Shown here: positions 44,994 through 53,585 of the stretch, piece by piece
Layout: the number at the start of each line of letters is the position of its first letter
Position numbering within the stretch: position 1 is the stretch's first letter
Origin: Gracilimonas sp034520725
GTDB lineage: Bacteria > Bacteroidota > Rhodothermia > Balneolales > Balneolaceae
Direction: 5' to 3'
DNA length: 64,000 bases
Assembly (NCBI GenBank): GCA_034520725.1
Contig: JAXHNH010000024.1
Coordinates: 124,001 to 188,000, forward strand
Made by a program: the position numbers and the translations under genes
Notes under the pieces: model-generated
Told to the model about the DNA's origin: nothing
Database searches by the model: none
What the model saw: only the letters and a program-made list of their open reading frames with translations

Positions 44994-45209
44994 AAAAAGA
45001 TGGGGAAATATTACGTATCGAGGGATCTGGAGATGCCTTACCAAAAAAAAGATTTACCCATTATGAGATCAAATATTAACTCTGATACCGGCGTTTATTA
45101 CAGTAATTAATTGCCAAAAGTGTGAGTACTCAGAGTCCTGATCTTGATGCCCAATATTGCTTGTAAACCATTTTTAGCGTTAATTATTTAATAATTTAAC
45201 ACTACCGCT

Positions 45210-45596
45210 ATGAAAGCCAATCAATTCCTCATTCTCGCCCTTTCCGCCCTAATTGGATGTTCAGTCTTTTCCGGAAATGATAACCCATCGAAGGTAAACA
45301 TTCGGTTATCTAACGTAAGCCCATATACTTATCAGGATATTAGGGTTAGCACCACGGGTGATGATGTGAATTTCGGAGATCTTAGATCCAGCCAATTTAC
45401 AGATTATAGTGTTTTCGAGACCGCATACAGGTATGCCTTTGTAGAATTGCAAATAAATGATAGCACCTATACCCTGCAACCCATCGATTATGTTGGAGAA
45501 ACCCCCTTGAAGAGTGGACGTTATACCTACCAGATAGATGCAGATGATTCTGAGGATCGATTCAGCAGACTGTCTCTGACCCTGATCGAAGATTAG
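45210..45596 (+). CDS. Small hypothetical lipoprotein
   Basis: A 128-residue protein: MKANQFLILALSALIGC gives a lipoprotein signal with lipobox LIGC. The mature part is beta-rich and soluble (VNIRLSNVSPYTYQDIRVSTTGDDVNFG, LKSGRYTYQIDADDSED), probably one small beta-sandwich. No family was recognised. The 45597-45780 stretch after it holds nothing evident. Confidence 0.65.
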   Translation: MKANQFLILALSALIGCSVFSGNDNPSKVNIRLSNVSPYTYQDIRVSTTGDDVNFGDLRSSQFTDYSVFETAYRYAFVELQINDSTYTLQPIDYVGETPLKSGRYTYQIDADDSEDRFSRLSLTLIED

Positions 45597-45804
45597 ACAT
45601 TCTCACATATCGTAATTGGCTGATCAGACTGCAACAAAGCGATTCATTTATCACTCACCTAGTTTTGTATTTATATAAATTGAACTCAAACAATAACGAT
45701 CTTTGTTATGCATTCTATGATTCTAAACAGATGGCTCTTTTAATAAAATATTCTTCTTCAAGACCTTTATTTTCCTACCTTTGAAGAGCACTAATTCTGA
45801 TCAA

Positions 45805-46899
45805 ATGAGATCTACCCTTTCTTATCACTTACTAATCCTGATGATCCTCACTGTGATCGGTTGTTCAGAACAAGAATCGGTTCAGGTAAAACAAATGGAT
45901 CTGGTTCAGGGAGTGTATGCTTCCGGGAATGTGATGCCTGTTGGTCATTATGAGGTTACAAGTAAGGTCTCCGGCATTGTGGATATGATCATGGTAAATG
46001 TGGGACAGGAAGTGGTAGTTGGAACCCCGTTGGTGAAGCTCCAAAACCAACCCAACGAATCGAACCTCCAGATCGCACGAAATCAATTAGAATTGGCCCG
46101 AAAAAACGCCCAGCCTGATTCCGACCTACTGAAGCAGCTTTCACAGCAAGTGGAAAATTCACTGGCCATATTTAAACAGGACTCTGTTGAACTCGAACGC
46201 TACCGTCAGCTTCAGAAAGATAACATTGGTTCAAAACAAGACTTTGATCGAGCACAGCTTAGATATCAAACTTCCCGGAATAATTATCAGATCGCGGTTA
46301 GTAAGCTGCAGGAAACGCGCGACCGACTTCAGGTCGAACTCGATAACGCCCAAAGTAATTATCAGGCTCAGGAAAGCAAGACCGGTGATTATACGATCCT
46401 GTCTGCCATTGAGGGGAAAGTATATGATATCATTCCCAAAGAAGGTGAGCTCATTGCCGGAAACCGCCCGATCCTGGAGATCGGCGCTACCGACCGGTTC
46501 GAGACAGAGCTTCAGGTGGATGAAACGGATATTGTTATGGTAATGGAAGGTCAATCCGTGTACTACGAACTGGATGCTATTGAAGACACCGTTCTGAGCG
46601 GAGTGATCAGCCTGATCTACCCAAGGATCAATACCATGGAACGCACAGCAAAAGTGATTGCCTCTATTGATCCTTCCGGCTACCCGATGTATCCGGGCAT
46701 GGCACTGGAAGCTAACATTGTGATCAATGAAAAGGACAATGTGCTGGTACTCCCGATCACATACATCTCTGAAGAAAATGAAGTGATTCTGGCAGACGGC
46801 AGACGCAAGCAAATTGAAACCGGGATACGTGACTTGAATTATGTTGAGCTTGTCTCAGGTCTTGAAGAAGGAGATGTCGTTTTAAAACCTGAGTCATGA
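45805..46899 (+). CDS. Efflux/export periplasmic adaptor (MacA/HlyD-like lipoprotein)
   Basis: Membrane-fusion protein of about 364 residues that couples an inner-membrane ABC transporter to the periplasm. ATG 45805 gives a lipoprotein signal (LILMILTVIGC); a TTG 24 bases upstream is less likely. The barrel-sandwich half-motif YEVTSKVSGIVDMIMVNVGQEVVVGTPLVKLQ is followed by a long alpha-hairpin (LEL...QQVENSLAIFKQ...LQETRDRLQVELDNAQ) and the second half-motif YTILSAIEGKVYDIIPKEGELIAG. It is the first gene of a three-gene operon with an FtsX-type permease and its ATPase. The substrate is unknown. Confidence 0.88.
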   Translation: MRSTLSYHLLILMILTVIGCSEQESVQVKQMDLVQGVYASGNVMPVGHYEVTSKVSGIVDMIMVNVGQEVVVGTPLVKLQNQPNESNLQIARNQLELARKNAQPDSDLLKQLSQQVENSLAIFKQDSVELERYRQLQKDNIGSKQDFDRAQLRYQTSRNNYQIAVSKLQETRDRLQVELDNAQSNYQAQESKTGDYTILSAIEGKVYDIIPKEGELIAGNRPILEIGATDRFETELQVDETDIVMVMEGQSVYYELDAIEDTVLSGVISLIYPRINTMERTAKVIASIDPSGYPMYPGMALEANIVINEKDNVLVLPITYISEENEVILADGRRKQIETGIRDLNYVELVSGLEEGDVVLKPES

Positions 46900-46900
46900 C

Positions 46901-48160
46901 ATGAACCGCTTTCCCATCTTAAAGATCGTTATCACGCATCTCACCAGCCGGAAGCGACAGACCATTGTATCGATGCTTGGGGTCACCTTTGGGATCACGG
47001 TGTTCATTTTTCAGGCCGGTGTGATTACAGGATTGCAGGATTTCTTCATAGAGAAGACCATCAACTCTACTGCTCATATCCATATTTTTCAGAATAAGAA
47101 TCAGAAATCACCACCCGTGCTACGGAATGTTTATTCAGAGGATGACACCTGGATCTCCGTCCCCAACATCAAAAGCAAGAATGAGCTCCCCAAACTGAAA
47201 CGCGGCCTACAGATCGTGGAGATCCTGGAGTCTTATCCCGAAGTGTCCGGAGTCTCACCCAGCCTGAGCACGCAAGCCATCTTTAAGATCGGTGTGGCCG
47301 ATATTTCGGGAATCATTAACGGAGTGGACATTCGGAAGGAAAACCGGCTGTTCGATCTGGAACAGGACATGGTAAGCGGATCCATCATTCGGCTCGAAAC
47401 AGTGAATAACGGGATCATACTTGGTTCCGGCCTGGCTGAATCTTTGGGAACGGTCTTGAATGACAACATCACGGTGGTTTCACCCGGTGGAATTGCCTTG
47501 CAAATGAAGGTAGTTGGTGTTTTGGATACCGGGCTTCGGGATCTTGATGACAGTCGTGCATACTGCAGCATCAGAAACACCCAAAAGCTGATGAATGTAA
47601 CCGGTAGCTACATCACCGATATCAACATTAAGCTAGAGGATGTGGATCAATCCGGAACACTGGCCCGCGAATTTGAGTCCCGCTTTGGATACACAGCTGA
47701 AGATTGGAAACAAGCCAACGAGGGCATTTTCAGCGTATTCAGAATTCAGAATATCGTAACGTACCTCGTGATCATATCTATCCTGTTGGTTTCCGGTTTT
47801 GGCATATTCAACATCCTTTCCATGATGATCTATGAAAAAATGAACGATATCGCCATTTTGAAATCGATAGGATACACGGATATCGACATCCGGAATGTGT
47901 TCTTGCTGGAGGCTCTCATCATTGGTTTTCTGGGCGGATTGATCGGCTTGGTGATCGGCTTTGTGATCTCGTGGATCACCTCCATCATACCTACAAATAT
48001 TGAGGGTTTTGTTTCCTCTGAATATCTGAATATCAATTTCGATCCAGCTTTTTACCTACTCGCTTTTATTTTTGGACTGGTGGCCACCGGAATTGCCGGA
48101 TACCTTCCCGCTAAAAAAGCTTCTAAAATTGATCCCATCAATATCATCAGATCTCAGTAG
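46901..48160 (+). CDS. MacB/FtsX-type ABC transporter permease
   Basis: A 419-residue permease with one N-terminal membrane helix (VSMLGVTFGITVFIFQAGVI), a large periplasmic domain (residues ~45-275), and three C-terminal helices in the FtsX-like domain (IVTYLVIISILLVSGFGIFNIL, AILKSIGYTDIDIRNVFLLEALIIGFLGGLIGL, FYLLAFIFGLVATGIAGYLPA). The closing YLPAKKASKIDPINIIR is typical of MacB and LolC/E proteins. It starts two bases after the adaptor gene and is followed by its ATPase two bases later. Confidence 0.88.
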   Translation: MNRFPILKIVITHLTSRKRQTIVSMLGVTFGITVFIFQAGVITGLQDFFIEKTINSTAHIHIFQNKNQKSPPVLRNVYSEDDTWISVPNIKSKNELPKLKRGLQIVEILESYPEVSGVSPSLSTQAIFKIGVADISGIINGVDIRKENRLFDLEQDMVSGSIIRLETVNNGIILGSGLAESLGTVLNDNITVVSPGGIALQMKVVGVLDTGLRDLDDSRAYCSIRNTQKLMNVTGSYITDINIKLEDVDQSGTLAREFESRFGYTAEDWKQANEGIFSVFRIQNIVTYLVIISILLVSGFGIFNILSMMIYEKMNDIAILKSIGYTDIDIRNVFLLEALIIGFLGGLIGLVIGFVISWITSIIPTNIEGFVSSEYLNINFDPAFYLLAFIFGLVATGIAGYLPAKKASKIDPINIIRSQ

Positions 48161-48162
48161 CC

Positions 48163-48850
48163 GTGAAGAAAGTTTTAGAAGCAAAAGAACTGAATAAATA
48201 TTTCTACAAGCCGGTAGAATTTCACGTGCTGAAGGATATCAACTTATCGGTCTACTCCGGGGAATTCGCCTCTATTGTCGGCCCTTCCGGTAGTGGAAAA
48301 TCCACCCTGCTTTATGCTTTATCCTCCCTGGACCGTGAATATCAGGGTCAGGTTCTGTTCAATGACATTGAATTGAAAACACTGACTAATGAAAAGCTCG
48401 CTCATTTACGCAACAAATCCATTGGTTTCATCTTTCAGTTTCACTATTTGTTGGCTGATTTCACTGCTTTGGATAACGTCATGCTGCCGGGACTTAAACT
48501 CGGCGAACTGCCTCATGAAGAAGCTGGAAGATAAAGCTATGCAAAAGCTCAACCTCCTGGGTATTGCTGATCAGGCGATGAAGAGGGTTAACCGATTATC
48601 CGGTGGGCAACAACAGCGGGTATCCATCGCCCGGGCGCTTATCAATGAACCCCGCATCATCTTTTGTGACGAACCCACGGGAAATCTGGATTCAAAAAAT
48701 GCCATGATCGTATTCGATATGCTAAAAAACCTAACGCGTGAGTTCGATCAAACCATACTCATGGTCACTCATGATGATTCCTTTTCATCCGAAACAGACC
48801 GACAGATACAGCTTTTGGATGGAAGGATCATTGATAGAGAGAATTATTAA
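48163..48850 (+). CDS. LolD/MacB-type ABC transporter ATPase (frameshift near 48528)
   Basis: ATP-binding subunit of the export system, about 229 residues when joined, starting at GTG 48163. Walker A is SIVGPSGSGKSTLLY, the Q-loop is IFQFHYLL, the signature is LSGGQQQRVSIARAL, Walker B is IIFCDEPTGNLD, and the switch His lies in ILMVTHDD. The first frame stops at 48534 after LPHEEAGR, while the next frame continues LEDKAMQKLNLLGIADQ, so a one-base break lies near 48528. All motifs are intact, so the transporter is probably functional and the break an error. Confidence 0.9.
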
Positions 48851-48936
48851 CCGACATGAACGTCAACCCTTTTTAAATCCTTCAATTCTCTCCCACACTT
48901 GTTATCTTCACGGCTGAATTTTTCGCAATAATCACT

Positions 48937-49596
48937 ATGGAATTTCTGGACTACGTTATTGAAGGCATTATTAATGGAGTGATCCAAACCACCCTACTTG
49001 AGTGGATCGCTGTGGCAACCGGACTTACGAGCGTCTGGTATTCCATGAAAGAAAACATTCTGGTGTACCCCACCGGCATTGTCAGCGTTTTGATCTACGT
49101 GTACATTGCTTTTGCATACAAGCTCTACGCCGATATGGGCGTGAATTTCTATTATTTTGTGGTAAGTGTGTACGGTTGGTACTACTGGGTTCACCCAAAG
49201 AACGATTCCCGTGATCAGGTCCCGGTTACTATGAATACACGGAATGAAAACCTGTTTTCAGTTGCCCTGACGGTTGGTTCCTTCATTATCCTCTATTATG
49301 TATTATCAACCTTTACCGACAGTGATGTAGCTTTCTGGGATTCCCTTACCACCTGTTTTGCCATCCTTGGTATGTTCCTGATGGCCCGTAAAAAACTGGA
49401 AAGCTGGGTTGCGTGGATCATTACTGATCTAATTTCTATTCCGCTCTATTTTTATAAGGGATTAGTGCTGACCAGTTTTCAATTTCTGGTATTTACAGGC
49501 ATTGCCTTTGCCGGTTATTTCGCCTGGAAGAAATCGATGGAAAAGGAAATGAAGAAAAGAGAAAGTGAAGCTTCAGTTGTTGCTGGTACCGCTTAG
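48937..49596 (+). CDS. PnuC-family transporter, probably for thiamine (PnuT)
   Basis: A 219-residue membrane protein with about seven membrane helices: EWIAVATGLTSVWYSMKENILVYPTGIVSVLIYVYIAF, FYYFVVSVYGWYYW, then SWVAWIITDLISIPLYFYKGL. These are the marks of the SWEET-like PnuC fold, which moves vitamins by facilitated diffusion and metabolic trapping. PnuC itself carries nicotinamide riboside; other members carry thiamine or riboflavin. The convergent neighbour, overlapping by four bases, is thiamine pyrophosphokinase, which suggests thiamine as substrate. No TPP riboswitch was seen upstream. Confidence 0.85.
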   Translation: MEFLDYVIEGIINGVIQTTLLEWIAVATGLTSVWYSMKENILVYPTGIVSVLIYVYIAFAYKLYADMGVNFYYFVVSVYGWYYWVHPKNDSRDQVPVTMNTRNENLFSVALTVGSFIILYYVLSTFTDSDVAFWDSLTTCFAILGMFLMARKKLESWVAWIITDLISIPLYFYKGLVLTSFQFLVFTGIAFAGYFAWKKSMEKEMKKRESEASVVAGTA

Positions 49597-50216
49597 GCAG
49601 ATCCCCGCTCATAAAAGATCACCAGTGTTCCGATGTCTACCTTTACCGAAAATTCATCTGAGATGGTCTCATTCGATGTGCCGTCACGCACACCGTTTTT
49701 GAGACTTTCGTTATTCAAGGCATACATTAAACCTTCAGTTTGTATGCCCATTACCTCACCCGATACCGGAAAAAGTGATACAATACTTCCAACAGGCAAT
49801 CTGGCTGAAAACGTATCTTCAATAATTACGGCATCAAACACTTCATCCCGGAAAATGAGTTCATCGAATGAGTGATGAAACTTGTTCAATACCGACATGT
49901 TTTTCAACGAGTGATCCATCCGGTGCCCAAAGGCACCAAGCACAGAGCAGGTTTTAACACCCTGTTCAAGTGCATAGGTTAGTGCTTTTTCAAGATCGTT
50001 GGTTTCCTGATCCGGTTTGTGTATCACTTTAAAGGATGGACTTTCAGGGGGATCAAAGCTGTCAAGGTCGCCAATTACAGCATCCGGTGTAAAACCATGA
50101 TTTAGTATGGTAGTGCAGCCACCATCGGCTCCAAGCAGTAATTCTGCAGACTTAATTTCTTCTTCCAGTAAATTTTTGGGCGGCGGGAAACCGTTACTAA
50201 CTACAACTGCATGCAT
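49593..50216 (-). CDS. thiN: Thiamine pyrophosphokinase
   Basis: Transfers pyrophosphate from ATP to thiamine to make TPP. The 207-residue protein has the family's motifs: LLGADGGCTTILNHGFTPDAVIGDLDSF (GADGG and GDLDS), HKPDQETNDLEKALTYA (DQ-x-ND-EK) and VLGAFGHRMDHSLKNMSVL (G-x2-G-R-x-DH). The C-terminal beta-sandwich domain is also seen (SIVSLFPVSGEVMGIQTEGLMYAL, VKVDIGTLVIFYERG). It converges on the PnuC-family transporter gene; the two would import and trap thiamine. Confidence 0.92.
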   Translation of the reverse strand: MHAVVVSNGFPPPKNLLEEEIKSAELLLGADGGCTTILNHGFTPDAVIGDLDSFDPPESPSFKVIHKPDQETNDLEKALTYALEQGVKTCSVLGAFGHRMDHSLKNMSVLNKFHHSFDELIFRDEVFDAVIIEDTFSARLPVGSIVSLFPVSGEVMGIQTEGLMYALNNESLKNGVRDGTSNETISDEFSVKVDIGTLVIFYERGSA

Positions 50217-50300
50217 CAGGTTTGTCCTGTTCTTTTAATTCGCTTTTAAAATACATGGATTTGTGCCAATCTTCGCCTATTTTTGAACCAAGGAGAACAT

Positions 50301-51266
50301 ATGTTTAAAAAATTTATATCAAAAGTATTACAACACAAGAAAGTAGCCATTTTTTCACATCTTGGACCGGATGGCGACTGCCTTGGGTCTCAGGTTGCGT
50401 TATCACTTTGGCTGAAAAAGAATGGAGTTGAAGTCTCAGCTTTCAATGAGGATGACATTTCTGAAAATATGTACTGGCTGCTGGATTATTTCCCCATCAC
50501 CAAACCAAATGATGCAAAGCTCTCAGATTTTGATGCCTTCATAGTCGTAGATGGTAATGCCCTTCATCGGTTTGGTAGTACGGCTGAATCGACACTCGAT
50601 ACCGACAAACCCATTTACATGATCGACCACCATCCTGATCCGGATGATATCTTTGAGGCACCGATCTCAGTGGTTTCAGCTTCATCAACCTGTGAGTTGA
50701 TCTATCATTTATATGCGGAACATGATGCAGATCAGATCGATGAGAAAGTTGCACGAGCCCTGTATCTTGGGATGATCACGGATACGGGTTCCTTTCAGTT
50801 CGACAGTGTGAAGCCTGCCACCATGCATGCAGCAGCCGATCTGCTTGAACGCGGGGATTTCACTCCAAATCAGATCGCTGAAAGGATCTACTCCTCACGG
50901 CCGCTAAGTCAGCTTAAGTTGCTGAGTCAGGCTTTGGATACCATTAGTCTGCATGAAGGTGGAAAGTTTGCTTCCATCGTTATAACACAAAAAATGTTTG
51001 ACCTGACCGATACCACAAGCGAAGATACCGAAGGATTTGTTCAGTATCCTTTAAGTGTGGAAGGCGTTCAAGCCTGTATTCTTTTAAAGGAAGATGAAGG
51101 TGGATACAAACTCAGTTTACGATCACAAAGTGATGATATTGACGTGAACAAATGGGCCCGTAATTTTAATGGTGGCGGTCATCAGAAAGCGGCCGGTGCT
51201 TATTATGAGGGCCCCCTTGAAGATGCCATCAAAGACGTTTTAGCTGTTGGTGCTGAACAATTGTAG
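50301..51266 (+). CDS. nrnA: DHH/DHHA1 phosphoesterase (NrnA-like)
   Basis: Oligoribonuclease / 3'-phosphoadenosine 5'-phosphate phosphatase of the NrnA group, degrading RNA 2- to 5-mers. ATG 50301 is set by the ribosome-binding site AAGGAG five bases upstream. Metal-binding motifs are AIFSHLGPDGDCLGSQ (DxD), VVDGNALHRFG, MIDHHPDP (DHH) and GMITDTGSFQFDS. The DHHA1 substrate motif is NGGGHQKAAGA near the C-terminus. Length is 321 residues. A single gene before a response regulator. Confidence 0.92.
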   Translation: MFKKFISKVLQHKKVAIFSHLGPDGDCLGSQVALSLWLKKNGVEVSAFNEDDISENMYWLLDYFPITKPNDAKLSDFDAFIVVDGNALHRFGSTAESTLDTDKPIYMIDHHPDPDDIFEAPISVVSASSTCELIYHLYAEHDADQIDEKVARALYLGMITDTGSFQFDSVKPATMHAAADLLERGDFTPNQIAERIYSSRPLSQLKLLSQALDTISLHEGGKFASIVITQKMFDLTDTTSEDTEGFVQYPLSVEGVQACILLKEDEGGYKLSLRSQSDDIDVNKWARNFNGGGHQKAAGAYYEGPLEDAIKDVLAVGAEQL

Positions 51267-51326
51267 GTACTGCCGTATATTATTACTAATTGATCGACTT
51301 TTTTACTGATCATAAAAACCTGACGG

Positions 51327-52262
51327 ATGGACAAGGATTACAGCCTTTTGATAATTGACGATGACCCGGCCATGCATATCATGCTTAAATCTATGCTGGG
51401 CTCAGACTATAACATCATCAATGCCAACACGGCCCAAGAAGGCATCAATAAGCTGGCTGAGGAAAAGATCCATTTCATTCTGACAGATATACACATGCCG
51501 GGCATGAGCGGACTGGAGTTCCTGGAAGCTTTAATGGCTGATGCAGAAATGCGAAATATTCCGGTGTTGATCATGACAAGCCTTCCAACCATCGAAAAAG
51601 AACAAAAGGCACTGGGACTGGGCGCCGCTGATTTCATCGACAAGTCCCTGTTCAATTCGGATCGTGATGAGCTACTGAACCGTATCCGCGTTAAACTGGT
51701 AGCCAATGTGGATATTCCCGACCTGCCTGAAAAACTTGAACTCGATAAAAAAGAGATCACTAAAAGCGTATTGTTCGAGGTCTCATCAGGTGATTTTGTC
51801 ACCACATCCCAAAAGCTCTGCAAGATCATCTTCAACAAACTTGAGGCAGATCATCTTTCATTCTGGACCATGAATGAGGAGAATGTCCAAATGCTGCTGG
51901 CAAATGGAGTGCAACTTCCCCGAAAATATGGGCCTAAGGACTTAAAAGAAGAACCAACCTTCAAGCTTGTATTGGAACAGAAACGGCCTTATCTGGTGAA
52001 TAACGTATTCAATTCCGAGAAGGGAATTCTTCCTGAACTATCTGAAAAGGAAGGGTTACCCGCTGAGATCGGCATCCCTCTGTTTGCGCTCACGGAAAAG
52101 GAGCTCATCAAGAATAAAATGAAGATCCCCCCAAAAACTCCTTTGTTTGGGTATGTGGTCATAAAACGAAAAAGAGTCTTTACCTCGCATGAGTACAAGC
52201 TGTCCACTTTAATGTTTATGCAGCTTGGCACTACGCTTTGGCGATTATATAAAGATCTTTAG
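51327..52262 (+). CDS. Response regulator with GAF-like C-terminal domain
   Basis: A 311-residue protein. Residues 1-~130 form a receiver domain: acidic pair IIDDDPAMH, phosphoacceptor Asp in FILTDIHMPGMSG (about residue 54), Thr in LIMTSLP and Lys in DFIDKSLF. The C-terminal half (residues ~150-311) has the pattern of a GAF-like sensor domain (LCKIIFNKLEADHLSFWTMNEENVQMLLANGV, VLEQKRPYLVNNVF, AEIGIPLFA, YVVIKRKRVFTSHEYKLSTLMFMQLG) and no DNA-binding motif. It probably acts through protein contacts. No histidine kinase gene is nearby. Confidence 0.8.
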   Translation: MDKDYSLLIIDDDPAMHIMLKSMLGSDYNIINANTAQEGINKLAEEKIHFILTDIHMPGMSGLEFLEALMADAEMRNIPVLIMTSLPTIEKEQKALGLGAADFIDKSLFNSDRDELLNRIRVKLVANVDIPDLPEKLELDKKEITKSVLFEVSSGDFVTTSQKLCKIIFNKLEADHLSFWTMNEENVQMLLANGVQLPRKYGPKDLKEEPTFKLVLEQKRPYLVNNVFNSEKGILPELSEKEGLPAEIGIPLFALTEKELIKNKMKIPPKTPLFGYVVIKRKRVFTSHEYKLSTLMFMQLGTTLWRLYKDL

Positions 52263-52353
52263 GTTTCTGTGATCTTCATGGCAATTGAAAGAGGTTTATC
52301 TCGTTTGTAATATCCGTTGATCTTAATCACTTGAAATTGATATACCTGATTCC

Positions 52354-53553
52354 ATGATCAAAAATAGTTTTATAGTTTTATTTCTGTTGATGTTCACTGC
52401 CTGTTCCAATAATGATCCTGCCCCGGTGGACAATTCCATCCCCGCCGCTTCGATCAGCCCTATGGTCTCTGAACAATCAAACTCTGTTCAGGATGAACCG
52501 GATCAGGGAACCCCACTAATAGCTGTTGACGACTCCCGCCGGAACGCCATCACCAATGCGGTGCAGAAAGCCGGCCCCGCCGTCGTAAGCATTACGGTCA
52601 CAGAACTTCAGCGCGGTTACACTCGTGAATTTGATTCTTTCTTCTTCCGCTATTTTGATGTCCCTATTCAACGTGAAGTACAAAGTGTCGGTTCAGGATT
52701 TATCATCAGTGAGGATGGCTTGATAGTCACCAACGAACATGTTGCGAGTAAGAATTCCAAAACGATCATGGTAGCACTTTCTGACGGAAACAGCTATGAA
52801 GCCGAATTGCTGGGTTCTGATGAGCTGGCCGACCTGTCACTTCTTAAGATAAAAGATCAGGACAAAACCTATCCGTATGTTGAATTCGCTGACTCTGAAA
52901 ATATCATGGTCGGTGAGTGGAGTATTGCCATGGGTAATCCGTTTGGACTCTTTGCCGATGGGCAGCCATCCGTTACTGTTGGCGTGGTCAGCGCTAAGGA
53001 ACGTGACTTCAGGCCGGACCCACAAGATCCCCGGGTTTATGTGGAGATGATCCAAACCGATGCGGCCATTAACCGGGGTAATTCCGGAGGTCCATTGGTA
53101 AACAGCAACGGAGAAGTAATGGGCGTCAATACCTTTATATTTACCGGTGGAACCAGCAGTGGGTTTGTGGGACTTGGTTTTGCCATTCCGAGCAACCGTG
53201 TTCAAAAGATCATTTCACAATTAAAAGAATCCGGAACGGTCTCCCTCGACTATGACCCTGGAATGCAGTTCGTACCCGTAACCCGACAGCTTATCATGCA
53301 ATACCCCGGCATACCGCGTGTGTTAGGATTGTTTGTAACTGAAGTGAATAAGAACGGACCTGCTTACGAAGGCGGTGTTATGCCCGGTGATGTGATCGTT
53401 CAGATCGGTGAAGAACGCGTAACCAGTGATATGCATGCCTGGGCTCTTATGCGTGATTATGAGGAAGGGGAAAAAATGGAGTTACACCTCATCAGGGATA
53501 ACAAGCAGTACAAAACTGAGATGACCCTCCGAAAAAGAGTTCAGGGCCGATAA
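52354..53553 (+). CDS. HtrA/DegP-type serine protease, lipoprotein
   Basis: A periplasmic trypsin-like protease of 399 residues. The signal peptide has lipobox FTAC (Cys ~17). The catalytic triad lies in IVTNEHVASKN (His), ELADLSLLKI (Asp) and INRGNSGGPLVNSNG (Ser). One C-terminal PDZ domain follows (LGLFVTEVNKNGPAYEGGVMPGDVIVQIGEERV). DegP proteins normally have two PDZ domains and a cleavable signal; this one has a single PDZ and a lipid anchor, closer to DegS in layout. It would handle misfolded or signalling proteins at a membrane. Confidence 0.9.
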   Translation: MIKNSFIVLFLLMFTACSNNDPAPVDNSIPAASISPMVSEQSNSVQDEPDQGTPLIAVDDSRRNAITNAVQKAGPAVVSITVTELQRGYTREFDSFFFRYFDVPIQREVQSVGSGFIISEDGLIVTNEHVASKNSKTIMVALSDGNSYEAELLGSDELADLSLLKIKDQDKTYPYVEFADSENIMVGEWSIAMGNPFGLFADGQPSVTVGVVSAKERDFRPDPQDPRVYVEMIQTDAAINRGNSGGPLVNSNGEVMGVNTFIFTGGTSSGFVGLGFAIPSNRVQKIISQLKESGTVSLDYDPGMQFVPVTRQLIMQYPGIPRVLGLFVTEVNKNGPAYEGGVMPGDVIVQIGEERVTSDMHAWALMRDYEEGEKMELHLIRDNKQYKTEMTLRKRVQGR

Positions 53554-53585
53554 ATTAGTCTCAGCCCTAAACTTTCTCTAGATCG

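Noticed and set aside
46231..46812. 193-codon minus-strand frame inside the periplasmic adaptor gene
   Set aside because: Shadow frame; the plus-strand adaptor has clear family motifs across the same bases.
48851..48936. TPP riboswitch upstream of the PnuC-family gene
   Set aside because: The leader is only 86 bases and has none of the conserved TPP aptamer blocks.
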